Under the pieces are notes generated by a model, which was not told the origin of the DNA, made no database searches, and was given only the letters and a program-made list of their open reading frames with translations. This document shows, one piece after another, positions 4,792 to 6,003 of a DNA stretch of 6,003 nt. The first letter of the stretch is position 1. Each line of letters begins with the position of its first letter. Position numbers and translations under genes: made by a program. This DNA comes from Microbacteriaceae bacterium (GTDB taxonomy: Bacteria > Actinomycetota > Actinomycetes > Actinomycetales > Microbacteriaceae): assembly GCA_947447385.1 (NCBI GenBank), contig CANFKN010000083.1, positions 1 through 6,003 of the forward strand, written 5' to 3'.

Positions 4792-6003
4792 ATGGTTTCA
4801 GCAATCGACAAAATCCAGTTGGCAAAAAATTCTTCTGGCTCACTCGCGCAAGCATCGACAAACACCAAGAACGCAGTCTTGGCAAAAATCGCCTCGCTGT
4901 TGCCGGCTCGAGCCACCGAAATTCTTGCGGCTAACCAGATTGACTTGACTAGAGCAGTGGAGTCTGGCATGAGTGCTTCGCTTCAAGACCGGCTCGCGTT
5001 GAGCATCGAACGCATTCAAGCGATAGCTGATGCAACTGAAAAGATCATTTCGCTTGGTGACCCAGTCGGTGATGTCGTTCGTGGAATGACTTTGCCTAAC
5101 GGCCTAAAACTTTCTCAGGTTCGTGTGCCGCTAGGCGTAATCGGCGTTATTTATGAGGCTCGCCCAAATGTCACAATCGACATTGCTGTATTAGCCATCA
5201 AAAGTGGCAACGCAGTCGTTTTGCGCGGCGGTAGCGCTGCCGAAAACACCAATGCTGTACTCGTGAGGTTGCTTCAAGACGCACTCACCCTTGCTGGGCT
5301 AGATTCAGGTGCGGTTCAAACCGTCGATGAATTCGGTCGCGACGGAGGTGTCGTGATGATGCAGGCAGTTGGGCTGATTGACGTGTTGATTCCTCGCGGT
5401 GGTGCTGGTCTGATTCAGCAGGTAGTTCAAGAGGCAAAAGTTCCAGTTATTCAAACCGGCGATGGCGTAGTGCACATTTTCATCGATGAATCTGCGAACC
5501 TTGACTGGGCTGTAGAAATCGTTCACAACGCAAAGGTTCAACGACCTTCTGTTTGCAACGCGGCCGAAACCTTGTTAGTGCATAAAAATGCTGCTCAGCG
5601 TGTCATTCCAGCCGTACTGAACCGATTGACTGCCGACGGTGTAACCATTCATGCTGACGAGGCCACTTCTAAACTCTTTGACGGTGTTATTGAGGCAACC
5701 GAAGAAGACTGGAAGGCTGAGTACCATGACCTTGACCTTGCAGTTCGAGTTGTCGAAAATCTTGATGAAGCACTCGCGCACATCGCCAAATATTCAACGA
5801 AACACACTGAATCAATCATCACCGAGAACATTCAGAACGCCGAGCGCTTTTTGGCCGAAGTTGATTCTGCAGCTGTGATGGTTAATGCCTCAACCCGTTT
5901 CACAGACGGTGGAGAGTTCGGTTTTGGTGCCGAGGTAGGAATCTCAACTCAGAAACTTCACGCTCGTGGCCCAATGGGCTTGCCAGAGCTAACCAGCACA
6001 AAA
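4792..6003 (+). CDS. proA: Gamma-glutamyl phosphate reductase, 3'-truncated by the window edge
   Basis: Reduces gamma-glutamyl phosphate with NADPH to glutamate 5-semialdehyde, the second step of proline synthesis, directly after ProB; the labile intermediate may pass between the two enzymes. The frame is open for 404 codons from ATG 4792 to the last base with no stop. Family proteins have about 415-420 residues, and the last visible residues (ARGPMGLPELTSTK) belong to the normal C-terminus, so only about 10-15 codons are missing. Motifs: YEARPNVT at 121-128, KSGNAVVLRGGSAAENTN at 137-154 for the cofactor-binding fold, IPRGGAGLI at 200-208, and the catalytic Cys255 in QRPSVCNAAETLLV, which matches the family position. 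EVGISTQKLHARGP near the end is also diagnostic. It has no nick or frameshift. The two proline genes are probably one transcript with obg. Confidence 0.97.
   Translation, partial: MVSAIDKIQLAKNSSGSLAQASTNTKNAVLAKIASLLPARATEILAANQIDLTRAVESGMSASLQDRLALSIERIQAIADATEKIISLGDPVGDVVRGMTLPNGLKLSQVRVPLGVIGVIYEARPNVTIDIAVLAIKSGNAVVLRGGSAAENTNAVLVRLLQDALTLAGLDSGAVQTVDEFGRDGGVVMMQAVGLIDVLIPRGGAGLIQQVVQEAKVPVIQTGDGVVHIFIDESANLDWAVEIVHNAKVQRPSVCNAAETLLVHKNAAQRVIPAVLNRLTADGVTIHADEATSKLFDGVIEATEEDWKAEYHDLDLAVRVVENLDEALAHIAKYSTKHTESIITENIQNAERFLAEVDSAAVMVNASTRFTDGGEFGFGAEVGISTQKLHARGPMGLPELTSTK

Noticed and set aside
4779..4792. proB-proA fusion or programmed frameshift
   Set aside because: proB ends with a normal TAG, a 10-base gap follows, and proA has its own ATG with a normal N-terminus; no slippery sequence is present.
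4757..4948. Small + strand open frame at the proB-proA junction
   Set aside because: It is out of frame with proA, whose own frame from 4792 shows every family motif; the small frame is a shadow.

Overview
This is an ordinary, tightly packed, conserved chromosomal segment of an actinobacterium, read entirely on the + strand. The gene order is RNase E/G (rne, 5' part outside the window), rplU (L21), rpmA (L27), obg (Obg/CgtA GTPase), proB (glutamate 5-kinase) and proA (gamma-glutamyl phosphate reductase, last few codons outside the window). This order is a classic actinobacterial neighbourhood. The proteins read like those of the order Micrococcales, probably family Microbacteriaceae. The base composition looks close to half G+C, much lower than soil relatives, which would fit one of the small-genome aquatic lineages (Rhodoluna/Aquiluna type). 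The lineage is inference from protein resemblance and composition, not a database result.

Layout: 1-1624 carries the catalytic half and C-terminal tail of RNase E/G, including a 45-residue Gly/Ser/Asn linker encoded by short DNA repeats. A 101-base gap (1625-1725) holds a very good housekeeping promoter (TTGACC, 17-base spacer, TAGACT) for rplU-rpmA and a short leader with possible pairing over the rplU Shine-Dalgarno. rplU and rpmA (1726-2303) are followed by a strong intrinsic terminator (2319-2355). obg (2391-3986), proB (3999-4781) and proA (4792 to the end) follow with gaps of only 12 and 10 bases and look co-transcribed; no convincing promoter is visible just before obg.

Functionally the window links RNA processing (RNase E/G), two adjacent 50S ribosomal proteins, a GTPase of 50S assembly and stress control, and the first two steps of proline synthesis from glutamate (ProB makes gamma-glutamyl phosphate, ProA reduces it to glutamate semialdehyde). 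I see no mobile element, CRISPR array, tRNA, rRNA or unknown gene, no gene-free stretch over 300 bases, and no sign of a novel system. The points worth a second look are small: the rplU leader, the repeat-encoded RNase E linker and tail, the PUA-less ProB, the long charged tail of Obg, and a Ser at position 3 of L27.
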